Shown here in pieces: positions 27,666-36,152 of a stretch of 57,174 nucleotides of DNA (position 1 is the first letter of the stretch; each line of letters begins with the position of its first letter). The stretch lies in contig JAFWPB010000034.1 of the NCBI GenBank assembly GCA_017545245.1, positions 1 through 57,174 on the forward strand. Reading direction: 5' to 3'. This stretch comes from Clostridiales bacterium (GTDB lineage: Bacteria > Bacillota > Clostridia > Saccharofermentanales > Saccharofermentanaceae). Under the pieces are notes generated by a model, which made no database searches, was not told the origin of the DNA, and saw nothing but the letters and a program-made list of their open reading frames with translations. Made by a program: the position numbers and the translations under genes.

Positions 27666-28780
27666 TTTTCGCTCTTATAGCATGCCAATGTCACACACAT
27701 CAGCACAATGGACATGACAAAGAGGGAGACCGCTACCATCGTCATTTTACTAATGTCAACGCGGTCATTGAGCACATCCTGGAACACGATGCAGATGTTA
27801 TAGACCGGGATCAGGTAATGCTGGATCGGCGACAGGCCGAAACGGAACATCGCAAGCATCGCGGCCATCGTGCATCCAAGCGTGACCGGAAGCTGGGCGA
27901 TCTGCGCCTGGTTGGCGTTTTTACAGAAAAGCGAGATCAGGACGCCCAGATTGGAGAAGAGATAGCAGAGCAGGACTGCGTACAGAAGGATCAGGAGAAA
28001 CTCTGCCGTAGTGACGTGGATGCCGGCGAACCCGAAGACATCGTCCCAGCCGTTCGCCGTACAGATTTTACTTCCTAGCACATCAAGCCCGATGTAGATG
28101 CCGCTGCTGAAAAGGCTGATCAAAGAGACTGACCAGATCTTGCCGAGGATCAGCGATAAAGACGATACCGGCGAAAGCAAAGCCTGATAGAAGGTGCCGC
28201 GTTCTTTTTCTCCCGCGATCGTATCGGCCGCAAAATTCGAGATATTGGCCGTCAGCGGCAGGATCAGCATGTAAGGCAGAAGCATAGCGATCAGGCGGTT
28301 ATCGGTCGTCTTCTCATTCAAATCGACCGGCTTCACGGTTCGGAAACTCACATCCGGATGGCGGCCGCGGAACAGCTCAGAATAGATCTCGCGGACCATG
28401 GAATCGGCTGTGGACTTCAGATAGGAAGAGATCGTATTCTCCTCGTGATAATAGATCTTGACGTGATGCAGGTCCGAAAAGTCGGTCAGTACGTCGTACT
28501 TGTGGAAGGACGAGGAGGACATAAATGTTTCTGGATCTTCCGAGATAGAAGTCACGATGATCTCGGTATCATCGAGTTTACCGATGTCATACTCCTGCAG
28601 ATCGATGCCGTAAAAATACAGCGTGTAGGCTTCCGCCTCTTCCTTTGTCGGTCGGACCATTGAGATGCCGACGGTGATCATCAACGAAAGAATAGGCAGC
28701 ACGAAAAAGCCGAAGATCATACTCTTGTCTTTGAAGATCTTCGCGATTTCATGTTGAAAAATCAATCTGAGCCCGTGCAT
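27653..28780 (-). CDS. ABC-2 type permease (NatB-like)
   Basis: A 375-residue membrane subunit. An N-terminal helix (IFGFFVLPILSLMITVGISMV) is followed by a large extracytoplasmic domain (about 45-170) and five or so helices in the C-terminal half, with the AGEKERGTFYQALL motif typical of ABC-2 exporters of the NatB group. It shares this layout with the permease at 29553-30674, and the ATPase gene lies between them, so the transporter is probably a heterodimeric membrane part with one ATPase. Substrate unknown. The ATG follows GGAAAGGCGG. Confidence 0.85.
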   Translation of the reverse strand: MHGLRLIFQHEIAKIFKDKSMIFGFFVLPILSLMITVGISMVRPTKEEAEAYTLYFYGIDLQEYDIGKLDDTEIIVTSISEDPETFMSSSSFHKYDVLTDFSDLHHVKIYYHEENTISSYLKSTADSMVREIYSELFRGRHPDVSFRTVKPVDLNEKTTDNRLIAMLLPYMLILPLTANISNFAADTIAGEKERGTFYQALLSPVSSLSLILGKIWSVSLISLFSSGIYIGLDVLGSKICTANGWDDVFGFAGIHVTTAEFLLILLYAVLLCYLFSNLGVLISLFCKNANQAQIAQLPVTLGCTMAAMLAMFRFGLSPIQHYLIPVYNICIVFQDVLNDRVDISKMTMVAVSLFVMSIVLMCVTLACYKSEKVTE

Positions 28781-28803
28781 CGTTTCCGCCTTTCCTTCTT
28801 TTC

Positions 28804-29556
28804 TTACTTCGTGACGATCGCCTGTTCAACGTGGTTTTCTTCGTAGAGTTTTACGAAAGCTTCATCGAGCGTATCCACATTCTGGGATCTGGCCATCTCG
28901 GAAACATCGCCGCAATATACGCTTTTTCCGTCAACAATGACACCGACCCGGTCGGCCAGGCGGCTCACCAGATCCAGGATATGGGTCGAGAGGATGATGC
29001 ATTTACCCTCCTCTTTCAACCTAACGACATACTTCTCGATCAGACGCTGAGTCAGGATGTCCAGTCCATTGGTCGGCTCATCGAAAATGATCGTGTCCGG
29101 ATCATGCAGAAGACATATTGCAAGGGATGTCTTCTGCTTCATACCGGTCGAGAAAGTCTCATATCTTCTTTTCGAAAACTCGGTGATGCCGAAATAATCG
29201 AAAAGCTCTTTTTTATTCTTCTCGATCTGCTCAGGCGTCATTTCATAAAGACGTCCGTAATAGTTCGCCAGCTCGTCCGGTGTAAACTGTCCATCCAGGC
29301 GGATCTCGTTCGTCAAAAAAGCAATACGGCGGCGGACCGACAGCATATCTTCGGTGATATCCTTACCATCGTAGGTGATCTTTCCGGATGTAGGTGTCAA
29401 AAGCGTCGACAGCATTCTCATCGTGGTCGTCTTTCCTGCCCCATTCGGTCCAAGAAGTGCGAAGATCTCGCCGTCACGCACCTCAAGAGAAACGTCTTTT
29501 ACCGCCTCGACCTTATTCTTCTTAAATGTCTTTTTCAGATGCTCGATCGTAATCAT
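28804..29556 (-). CDS. ABC transporter ATPase (NatA-like)
   Basis: A 250-residue nucleotide-binding subunit. Walker A is GPNGAGKTTT, the signature region reads FSTGMKQKTSLA, Walker B is DTIIFDEPTNGLD and the switch His is in ILSTHILD. The start at 29556 overlaps the stop of the preceding permease by ATGA, showing translational coupling; the frame to 29574 is less likely. It powers the two flanking permeases. NatA-type ATPases drive export of sodium, antibiotics or peptides; which applies here is unknown. Confidence 0.9.
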   Translation of the reverse strand: MITIEHLKKTFKKNKVEAVKDVSLEVRDGEIFALLGPNGAGKTTTMRMLSTLLTPTSGKITYDGKDITEDMLSVRRRIAFLTNEIRLDGQFTPDELANYYGRLYEMTPEQIEKNKKELFDYFGITEFSKRRYETFSTGMKQKTSLAICLLHDPDTIIFDEPTNGLDILTQRLIEKYVVRLKEEGKCIILSTHILDLVSRLADRVGVIVDGKSVYCGDVSEMARSQNVDTLDEAFVKLYEENHVEQAIVTK

Positions 29557-30674
29557 TCGTTCGTCCTTTCCCATAACGCGGAAGATATGATGATGCCCAG
29601 TGCAAAAATCAGAACACTGATCAGGAAACCCGTCCCCACTGCCGAAAGATCGTGCGATCCTTTGCAGATCGACTTGATGGCAAGAGACCAGTTCGCAACC
29701 GGAAAATATTTCACTGTCTCATTTTTGGTAAACGTCGGGACCATGGAACTGATGGAGATCACGATCATGCCAGCCGACGAAAAGAGAGAAGCTTTCTTTG
29801 TCTGCGAAAATGCAGAAGCGATCGTAGTAAACACGGCGGCAGTCACGAGCGTCGCCGAAAGAAGCAGAAGGAGCAGAAGGACCACCCAGAAGCAGTTGCC
29901 TTGATTGAGTTCCCGAATCGTCCGGAACTGTTCCGGATTCCAGATCCGCATCGCCAGGATCGCGGTCAGGATGCCCACCAGTCCGGACATGAAGATCTCC
30001 GTCATCAGGACCAGGGTCTTCCCGAGAAGCACTTTCCGAAGCGACGCGGGACAAAGTACAAGGGTATCAAATGTGTGCCGTTCTTTCTCGCCGGTAACGG
30101 AGCTGGCCGACAGGGAAAGCGCATTGCTTGCCATCGTCAAGAAGATCAGCATGCCGATCAGCCCGGTCATCTTGTCGAGAAAAGAATCGAGAACGTCTTC
30201 TTTCGTTGAAAGATCGACCATTTCCCTCTCTGGAAGAAAATCCAGCATTGCTTCGTAGATCTCGTCTCCCTCAAAAGCGAACGCCAGGGCATCGGCGCAA
30301 TCTGCAGCATCTTTCATGCATTGCGAAGAAGAAAGAAGCGCTGAATCGTAATACAGCAGCAACTGATCATCCTGCACCAGGATCGCGCAGTCTACCTCAC
30401 CCTCCTGCACATCCTTGACCGGGTCGCCGGTCATCGTTCCTGAGATCATAGGATAGGAGGCAAGTACTTTTTCCGCAGAATGCATCTGCTCTTCGTTCTG
30501 GAAATAGACGACCGCCTTGTAGGTCGACGTCTGTGAAAGCACATAATCCAGGCCCCAGGAGATAAAAAGGATCGTCACAAGCGGGGTCAGAATCAAAAGA
30601 AGGAGCTGAGACTTCGTTTTCGACGTCTTTCTCCATTCATTTTGCATTACATGCAGCACAGGGTTATTCGTCAT
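29553..30674 (-). CDS. ABC-2 type permease, second subunit
   Basis: A 373-residue membrane protein laid out like 27653-28780: one N-terminal helix (LLLLILTPLVTILFISWGL), an extracytoplasmic domain, then a cluster of helices after VTGEKERHTFDTLVL. The start overlaps the end of the upstream adenylate-domain gene by 11 bp (GAGGTGA upstream of ATG), and its stop overlaps the ATPase start. The four genes form one tightly coupled operon. Confidence 0.85.
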   Translation of the reverse strand: MTNNPVLHVMQNEWRKTSKTKSQLLLLILTPLVTILFISWGLDYVLSQTSTYKAVVYFQNEEQMHSAEKVLASYPMISGTMTGDPVKDVQEGEVDCAILVQDDQLLLYYDSALLSSSQCMKDAADCADALAFAFEGDEIYEAMLDFLPEREMVDLSTKEDVLDSFLDKMTGLIGMLIFLTMASNALSLSASSVTGEKERHTFDTLVLCPASLRKVLLGKTLVLMTEIFMSGLVGILTAILAMRIWNPEQFRTIRELNQGNCFWVVLLLLLLLSATLVTAAVFTTIASAFSQTKKASLFSSAGMIVISISSMVPTFTKNETVKYFPVANWSLAIKSICKGSHDLSAVGTGFLISVLIFALGIIISSALWERTNE

Positions 30675-31509
30675 CTTTTGATGTCACCTCGGGGTCTTCT
30701 TCGTCGTCCGGCGCATCTGGGAGCCAGGCCTTCAGGAACAAAGGAAGTGCAGTCAGATCAGAGGATCTGACCTCGCGGATCTTCTCCTCGGCTTCTCCCG
30801 GGCAGATGTAAACAGCGATATCCTCCGGCTTACTCTTCGGGACATACGGCGCTTTTTCCGGTTCCGGCTTTACTTCTTCAAAAGCACTTGGCCAGTCGTA
30901 GGTGTCATTGATTTTTCCGTCCAGAATGTCTTTCCCAAAGCGGGCCATCTGGCGGTAAGTCGTATAGAAAGCATCTTTCGGGCACTCCGGTGTATCTGTT
31001 TTGGAGAAGAAGTTGGTTACCCGACGCTTGGGCATGGAGAAAAAGTCGGAACGGCTGCAGACTACGACCATGCCTGGATCGCTTTCCGTCAGCATATCCT
31101 GATAGCTGGGGATCATGGTGTCCATCATGACAAGGCATTCGCTGCCGAGACGGCTCATATTCTCGCGAAGGTCGTCAGGATCCACGCCCGGCTCGACCAA
31201 AGCGGAAACCGCGCCGATCTTATTCAGCGCATACACGCAAAAGAGCTTCTGCGGATTATCCGGAAGGCACAACACGACTACAGTCTTTTCCGTAACATTG
31301 CACTCTTCAAAAGCGGCGGCAATAATATCGATTTCTTCTACGGCGTCGGTGAAAGTGAAGCTTTCCCCGTCCATGCGGATCGCTTCCTGATCAGGCGTCA
31401 TCTTCTCTGCCGCAAGGAGTTTCTCATAAAGTATCATCTCATCGTCTTTTTTCTCAAGAGCCGGCTCCGCCACGCTTTTCGCCTGCGTCTTTACAGACAG
31501 GTCTTCCAT
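30664..31509 (-). CDS. Truncated adenylate-forming (AMP-binding) domain protein
   Basis: A 281-residue protein resembling the N-terminal part of acyl/aminoacyl-adenylate enzymes: EAIRMDGESFTFTDAVEEID, then VTEKTVVVLCLPDNPQKLFCVYALNKIGAVSALVEPG and the paired beta/alpha units that follow. Where the ATP-binding TSGTTGxPKG loop should come, the sequence reads DIAVYICPGEAEEKIREVR, with the glycines and lysine lost. The large C-terminal half is absent; an acidic tail ends the protein. It cannot adenylate as it stands. Its stop overlaps the permease start, so it is made together with the exporter and may be a binding or regulatory subunit. It is either a decayed enzyme or a repurposed domain. One AAAAGCACT word is embedded. 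Confidence 0.65.
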   Translation of the reverse strand: MEDLSVKTQAKSVAEPALEKKDDEMILYEKLLAAEKMTPDQEAIRMDGESFTFTDAVEEIDIIAAAFEECNVTEKTVVVLCLPDNPQKLFCVYALNKIGAVSALVEPGVDPDDLRENMSRLGSECLVMMDTMIPSYQDMLTESDPGMVVVCSRSDFFSMPKRRVTNFFSKTDTPECPKDAFYTTYRQMARFGKDILDGKINDTYDWPSAFEEVKPEPEKAPYVPKSKPEDIAVYICPGEAEEKIREVRSSDLTALPLFLKAWLPDAPDDEEDPEVTSKDDE

Positions 31510-31637
31510 TTCTTTTCCTCACTTTTCCCAAGGCAAACTATGCCAAACAATCTTTAGTATTTTACTCAATTTCGCTTAAAAAAGGAATACTAAGATGATA
31601 TTATTAGGTGTAGCAAAAGAGATCTGAAGGAGAGCAT

Positions 31638-33014
31638 ATGGCGAAGAAAAAAGCGACTTTTGTATGCAGAAACTGTGGATATGAGACCTCCGGCTGGATG
31701 GGCAAGTGCCCTTCGTGCCAGCAGTACAACACTTTTGACGAGGTAAAAGAAGAACGTGTCATGCCGGAATCGGCCAAGCCTTCTCTAAAGGCAGGCTGGA
31801 TCGCAGAGCGCGGCACTTCCAAACTTTCCGAAGTTTCCAAAGAGGAAGAGCCTCGTTTTTCTTCTGGCATCTCCGAACTGGACCGCATCCTTGGCGGCGG
31901 CTTCGTCGAGGGTTCCATGACTTTGGTCGGCGGCGATCCGGGAATCGGAAAATCCACCTTGCTCATGCAGGTCTCCGGCGCAGCAGATGTTAAGGGCGAG
32001 ATCCTCTATATTTCCGGCGAGGAATCCAAATCGCAGATCCGCATGCGCGCCGACCGTCTTGGCATCTCACGCGAATCGATCTCCCTTTGCTCGCAGACTT
32101 CCTTCGAGCACATTTCCGAGCTGATCACAGAGAGAAAGCCAGGACTTTGCATTATCGATTCCATCCAGACTTTATACAGCGAAGAGATCGCCTCTGCTCC
32201 GGGTTCGGTGACCCAGACCCGTGAAGTGACGGCAGGTCTTCTCCGTCTGGCCAAATCTTTAAATGTTCCGATCGTACTGGTCGGCCACGTGACCAAGGAC
32301 GGCGCAATCGCCGGCCCCCGCATTATCGAGCACATGGTCGATACCGTGCTCTATTTTGAGGGAGATGGTTCGTCTTCCCTCCGCATGCTCCGCGCTACCA
32401 AAAACCGTTTCGGCGCAACCGGCGAGATGGCTTTCTTCGAAATGACCCAGCTGGGTCTGAAGTGCGTGGAAAATGCATCGGCGCTGCTTCTTTCCGGGCG
32501 TCCGCATATGGCTCCCGGTTCCGTGATCACGGCCGTGGTGGAAGGAACGCGTGCGATCCTTCTTGAGATCCAGGCCTTGATGTCGCCTACCGCGTATTCC
32601 AACCCGCAGCGCATGACCCAGGGACTGGACCGCAACCGCGTTTCCATGCTCCTCGCTGTTCTCGAAAGCAAGTGCCGTGTCGGTCTTTCCAACATGGATG
32701 CTTATATCAACGTTGTCGGAGGCATGCGCATCGACGAGACAGCCTGCGACCTGGCGATCCTTTGCGCGGTCTTCTCTTCATTCTCGGGAAAGCCTCTGCG
32801 CGAGAATACACTCGTACTTGGCGAAGTCGGTCTGACCGGGGAACTTCGTCCTGTAAGCGATCTGGAAAAGCGTGTTTCAGATGCCGCCCGTCTGGGCTTT
32901 ACAGCCTGCGTGCTTCCCGGCGCCAGCAAGAGTGCGGCTTCGCGTCTTCCGGTAAAAATCGAATATATCTACGTGGATCGTCTTTCCGAAGCGATCGACA
33001 TCCTCTTCTCATAA
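31638..33014 (+). CDS. radA: DNA repair protein RadA (Sms)
   Basis: A 458-residue RecA-like helicase that helps process recombination intermediates and, in Gram-positive competent bacteria, branch migration during transformation. It has an N-terminal zinc finger (Cys10, Cys13, Cys24, Cys27), Walker A GDPGIGKST (about 99-107), the KNRFG motif typical of RadA and a C-terminal Lon-like domain. The ATG at 31638 follows GAAGGAGAG. It is 18 bp ahead of ispD, an arrangement common in Firmicutes. Confidence 0.95.
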   Translation: MAKKKATFVCRNCGYETSGWMGKCPSCQQYNTFDEVKEERVMPESAKPSLKAGWIAERGTSKLSEVSKEEEPRFSSGISELDRILGGGFVEGSMTLVGGDPGIGKSTLLMQVSGAADVKGEILYISGEESKSQIRMRADRLGISRESISLCSQTSFEHISELITERKPGLCIIDSIQTLYSEEIASAPGSVTQTREVTAGLLRLAKSLNVPIVLVGHVTKDGAIAGPRIIEHMVDTVLYFEGDGSSSLRMLRATKNRFGATGEMAFFEMTQLGLKCVENASALLLSGRPHMAPGSVITAVVEGTRAILLEIQALMSPTAYSNPQRMTQGLDRNRVSMLLAVLESKCRVGLSNMDAYINVVGGMRIDETACDLAILCAVFSSFSGKPLRENTLVLGEVGLTGELRPVSDLEKRVSDAARLGFTACVLPGASKSAASRLPVKIEYIYVDRLSEAIDILFS

Positions 33015-33032
33015 GTGGAAAGGAGCCATCTC

Positions 33033-33845
33033 ATGCAACCACCTCTCATCACCAACGCTCAGGTCATTTTCCAGCAGGATCTGTATGTGATCGTGCCTGC
33101 CGCCGGACTCGGCACAAGAATGGGCATTTCCGAAAGCAAACAGTTTCTGAAGATTGCCGGTATTCCTGTTCTCGCCCGTACGCTCCAGGCTTTTTCCGAA
33201 TTCGGCAAAAGCACTGGCAAAGCGGTGCATGTCGTAGTCGTGACGAACGAGGATGCATTGGACCGTGTGGCCGCCTTGACCCGAGAATATGACCTGGATA
33301 TCGTGGAAAAGATCGTGATCGGTGGTGCCACCCGTCAGGACTCAGTCGCCTGTGGGATCCGTGCCATCGAAACCCTTTCCCGCGTACCCGGCCCTCTCGA
33401 TATCGTCTTTATTCACGATGGTGCCCGCTGTCTTCTCGATCAGGACACGATCAAGAAGTGCTTCGCCGGCGGCGCCGCGCATCAAGTCTGTGTCACTGCC
33501 ACGCCTTGTAAGAACACGATCAAGAGTGTCGTCCCGCAAGATACTGCGGAAGCAAAAAGCGCCGAAGCACCTGCCGGCGTGGCTTCTGGAGATCTTCTCG
33601 TGGAGAAGACCCTCGACCGGTCTTTACTGTACGAAGTGCAGACCCCGCAGGTCTTTAAGTACTGTATCCTGAAAGAAGTGAGTGAAAAAGCGCAGGCACA
33701 GGGAATCCAGGCGACCGATGACACGGCTCTCGCCGAAGCACTCGGCTACCCTGTCCACCTCATCGCCGGCTCTTACAGGAATATAAAAATCACGACACCC
33801 GAAGATGCCGTGATCGCTGAGTATTTCTTATCTGAGAAGCTGTGA
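33033..33845 (+). CDS. ispD: 2-C-methyl-D-erythritol 4-phosphate cytidylyltransferase IspD
   Basis: The third step of the MEP isoprenoid pathway, transferring CMP from CTP to methylerythritol 4-phosphate. It is 270 residues from the ATG at 33033, which follows GGAAAGGAG; a GTG at 33015 directly after the radA stop lacks spacing. It has the nucleotide-binding VPAAGLGTRMG, VIGGATRQDSVACGI, VFIHDGARC and the C-terminal NIKITTPEDAVIAE. About 40 residues of insertion (QDTAEAKSAEAPAGVAS region) make it longer than the usual 230. An AAAAGCACT word (33207) is read as KST. Confidence 0.93.
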   Translation: MQPPLITNAQVIFQQDLYVIVPAAGLGTRMGISESKQFLKIAGIPVLARTLQAFSEFGKSTGKAVHVVVVTNEDALDRVAALTREYDLDIVEKIVIGGATRQDSVACGIRAIETLSRVPGPLDIVFIHDGARCLLDQDTIKKCFAGGAAHQVCVTATPCKNTIKSVVPQDTAEAKSAEAPAGVASGDLLVEKTLDRSLLYEVQTPQVFKYCILKEVSEKAQAQGIQATDDTALAEALGYPVHLIAGSYRNIKITTPEDAVIAEYFLSEKL

Positions 33846-33927
33846 TGCCTGCCGATTCCGGCGTTTCGCGCCGCCTGCCCGATGGGCTTTCTTGCGGCAC
33901 CTGCCGTCTTGCCGCGCCGTCTCTATT

Positions 33928-34461
33928 TTAACCGAGGTCCATCTCCGGCCTGCGCATCGTGACAGAGCAGAAAACCTGGATACCATCACCTTCTCCAAAT
34001 CTTGTAAGCTGTTCTCCGGTCGTGGCCGTAATGCCGATCCGGTCGGGATCAATGCCGGTCAGTTCACCGATCCGCATTTTCATCGGTCCGATCTTCGCCG
34101 CCATCTTCGGCTTCAACGCTTCGATGCTGATGGAGATGTGCGTCAGCTCCCATCCCTTCTCCGTCGCAAAGGAAAGTGCTTTTGCCAGATAAGCAGCGCT
34201 GTCTTTAATGCCCTGCTGGCACATATTGTCCGCGATCGCGCCGAGAATGTTCACACCTGAAACACCTGAGATTGCGTTGGTCAGCGCATGCAGTACCACG
34301 TCGCCGTCACTGTTGGCAACAAGCGGCGTCTCGCCTTCAAAGACCACGCCGCCGAGTATCAGCTGCTTCGGCCATGCGTCCGCCTTCTTCAGCTGCCGCT
34401 CACACGGTTGAAGAAAACGATGGCTGTCTTGTCCGATTCCGTTTACATATTCGTACTGCAT
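33928..34461 (-). CDS. ispF: 2-C-methyl-D-erythritol 2,4-cyclodiphosphate synthase IspF
   Basis: The fifth MEP-pathway step, forming the cyclic diphosphate with loss of CMP. It is 177 residues from the ATG at 34461; a TTG-led reading to 34485 is less likely. Metal ligands are visible in GIGQDSHRF and in LVANSDGDVVLHALTNAI, and the C-terminal ITATTGEQLTRFGEGDGIQ is canonical. It converges on ispD with 82 bp between, unlike the ispDF order or fusion of many bacteria. An AAAAGCACT word (34175) is read as KAL. Confidence 0.93.
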   Translation of the reverse strand: MQYEYVNGIGQDSHRFLQPCERQLKKADAWPKQLILGGVVFEGETPLVANSDGDVVLHALTNAISGVSGVNILGAIADNMCQQGIKDSAAYLAKALSFATEKGWELTHISISIEALKPKMAAKIGPMKMRIGELTGIDPDRIGITATTGEQLTRFGEGDGIQVFCSVTMRRPEMDLG

Positions 34462-34503
34462 TGTTTTACCGCCTTTTGTCCCCAAAACTACCCGTTTATT
34501 ATA

Positions 34504-35040
34504 TCATGCTTTGACGTTTCCAAGAACCCAGCCGACTAGATCCTGCGCGGTCCACTCGCCACGTGACTTGCCATCAAAGCGGGCGACCTGCGCGCCGTTC
34601 TTAATGATGATTGCTTCCGGCATCGCCTCGACCTTGTAAGCCGAAGAAAGTTCTTTTTCCGCAAGCCCGTCGATCGCGACAACGAGCACTTTGTCATGAT
34701 TCTGCTCGACCATTTCCTCCACGGAAGCAAAAAGGCCGTAGATATCAGCGTGCATTCCCGAATAGAACAGGAAGCAGATCGGGATCGGGCAGGTCTTCAC
34801 CAGTGAATCCAGATCGGTCACCTGGCGATACAGCACGCCCGGGAACTCTTCGCCCTCCGGCGTTTCAAACACCATCGCGCTGATCGAGCAGTCATAGTAA
34901 TAGTCGCCCAGATACTTCTGGTAATCGCCCAGATCATCGTTCTTCTTGCTGTTTCCGCACGAACAGAAAAAGCCCGGCATGCTGATCACAAGGATCAGAC
35001 ATACCAAGCTCTTCAATACTTTTCCAAAAGCACTTCGCAT
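34504..35040 (-). CDS. Exported thioredoxin-fold protein without CxxC
   Basis: A 178-residue protein with a hydrophobic N-terminus (VLKSLVCLILVISMPGFFCSC) that is a signal peptide or possible lipobox. The C-terminal 110 residues follow a thioredoxin-like pattern: CPIPICFLFYSGMHADIYGLF, VLVVAIDGL, the cis-Pro loop in EAMPEAIIIKNG and a final helix. The active-site CGPC is replaced (GMHAD), so a redox role is unlikely, although an earlier Cys pair (CPIPIC) exists. It may be a chaperone- or binding-type thioredoxin fold. It lies next to mrp on the same strand with 14 bp between. Confidence 0.6.
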   Translation of the reverse strand: MRSAFGKVLKSLVCLILVISMPGFFCSCGNSKKNDDLGDYQKYLGDYYYDCSISAMVFETPEGEEFPGVLYRQVTDLDSLVKTCPIPICFLFYSGMHADIYGLFASVEEMVEQNHDKVLVVAIDGLAEKELSSAYKVEAMPEAIIIKNGAQVARFDGKSRGEWTAQDLVGWVLGNVKA

Positions 35041-35054
35041 CGTTTACGACCTGC

Positions 35055-35909
35055 TCATTCGCCGAGCATCTTCTCTACAAACTCAACTGTTCCGGACAGG
35101 ATATCGGAAGGTACCTTCTCGATGTGTCCTTCGTCAACAAGTGCTGTGATCTCCGGATCAAGCGGAAGCTTGTCCAAAAGCGGCACGCCAAGTTCTTTTG
35201 CAGCCTTACCGACCTTACCTTCTTCACCGAAGAGAGGTGTCTTCTCACCACAGTGCTTGCAGATCGTGTAGCTCATGTTCTCGACAAAGCCGAAGACTTT
35301 CACCTTCATCAGGAGCGCCATGTTGCGGGCCTTGTTTACGATCATGGAAACGAGGTCTTGCGGTGTGGATACGAGGAAGATACCATCCAGTGGGATCGAC
35401 TGGAATACAGTGAGCGGAACGTCACCTGTTCCCGGTGGCATATCGATAAGCATAACATCGATATTGTCCCAGATCACATCTGACCAGAACTGCTTGACTA
35501 CGCCGGAAATAACCGGACCACGCCAAACGACCGGTGCTTCTTCATTTTCCATAACCAGGTTGACCGATACGATCTGGATACCGGAATGGGAAACCATTGG
35601 CAGGATACCGTTTTCATCGCCCTTAAGTTGACCTTTCAGACCAAATGCCTTCGGAATGGAAGGACCGGTTACGTCTGCGTCCAGGATCGCTACGCGATAG
35701 CCGTCTCTGGCCAGTCTCGAAGCAAGAACGCTGGTTACAAAGGACTTACCTACGCCGCCTTTTCCGCTGCATACGCCGATGACTTTCTTGACGCTGGACT
35801 TCGCATGAAGAGGAGCGATCAAGGACTCCGGTTCGGAAGAACCGCAGGAACCGCCTTCGGATGCAGACGGGCATGAATCTTTGGATTTGCATGAATCACA
35901 AGAACCCAT
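35055..35909 (-). CDS. mrp: Mrp/ApbC family iron-sulfur carrier ATPase
   Basis: A 284-residue cytoplasmic P-loop protein of the MinD/Mrp group that carries [4Fe-4S] clusters to target proteins. The deviant Walker A is CSGKGGVGKS (about 47-56), switch-type DADVTGPS and MLIDMPPGTGD follow, and the CxxC pair for the cluster is in ICKHCGE. A short Cys-rich N-terminal segment (CDSCKSKDSCPS) is an addition seen in some Clostridia. The ATG follows GAGGTGA. Confidence 0.92.
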   Translation of the reverse strand: MGSCDSCKSKDSCPSASEGGSCGSSEPESLIAPLHAKSSVKKVIGVCSGKGGVGKSFVTSVLASRLARDGYRVAILDADVTGPSIPKAFGLKGQLKGDENGILPMVSHSGIQIVSVNLVMENEEAPVVWRGPVISGVVKQFWSDVIWDNIDVMLIDMPPGTGDVPLTVFQSIPLDGIFLVSTPQDLVSMIVNKARNMALLMKVKVFGFVENMSYTICKHCGEKTPLFGEEGKVGKAAKELGVPLLDKLPLDPEITALVDEGHIEKVPSDILSGTVEFVEKMLGE

Positions 35910-36152
35910 ATTCTTTCACCTCAATTTATTTTTGCTTTATTTCGAGCATCGCGCCGGGACTTCCCGCTCGTCGGAGCTGCCACCATTCCAGGCCGGTTGG
36001 CCCCTTGGCGCTGCTGCCGCAACGGAGGATTTTCACCCCCACGCGTCTAATGCTGTATTGTACGCTATGAGGCGCAGAAAAGCAAATCGCAAGTGCTTTT
36101 GCGAAAGTAGGAATGCTGGCATATGCGGTTCAACAAAACCAAAGCGCTCCCG
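35910..36152. other. mrp upstream region
   Basis: About 240 bp without a gene. It contains the mrp leader and an AAAAGCACT word (36092-36100) framed by CGCAA and TTGCG, which makes a small inverted repeat. I see no clear promoter hexamers, terminator or repeat family. Confidence 0.4.
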
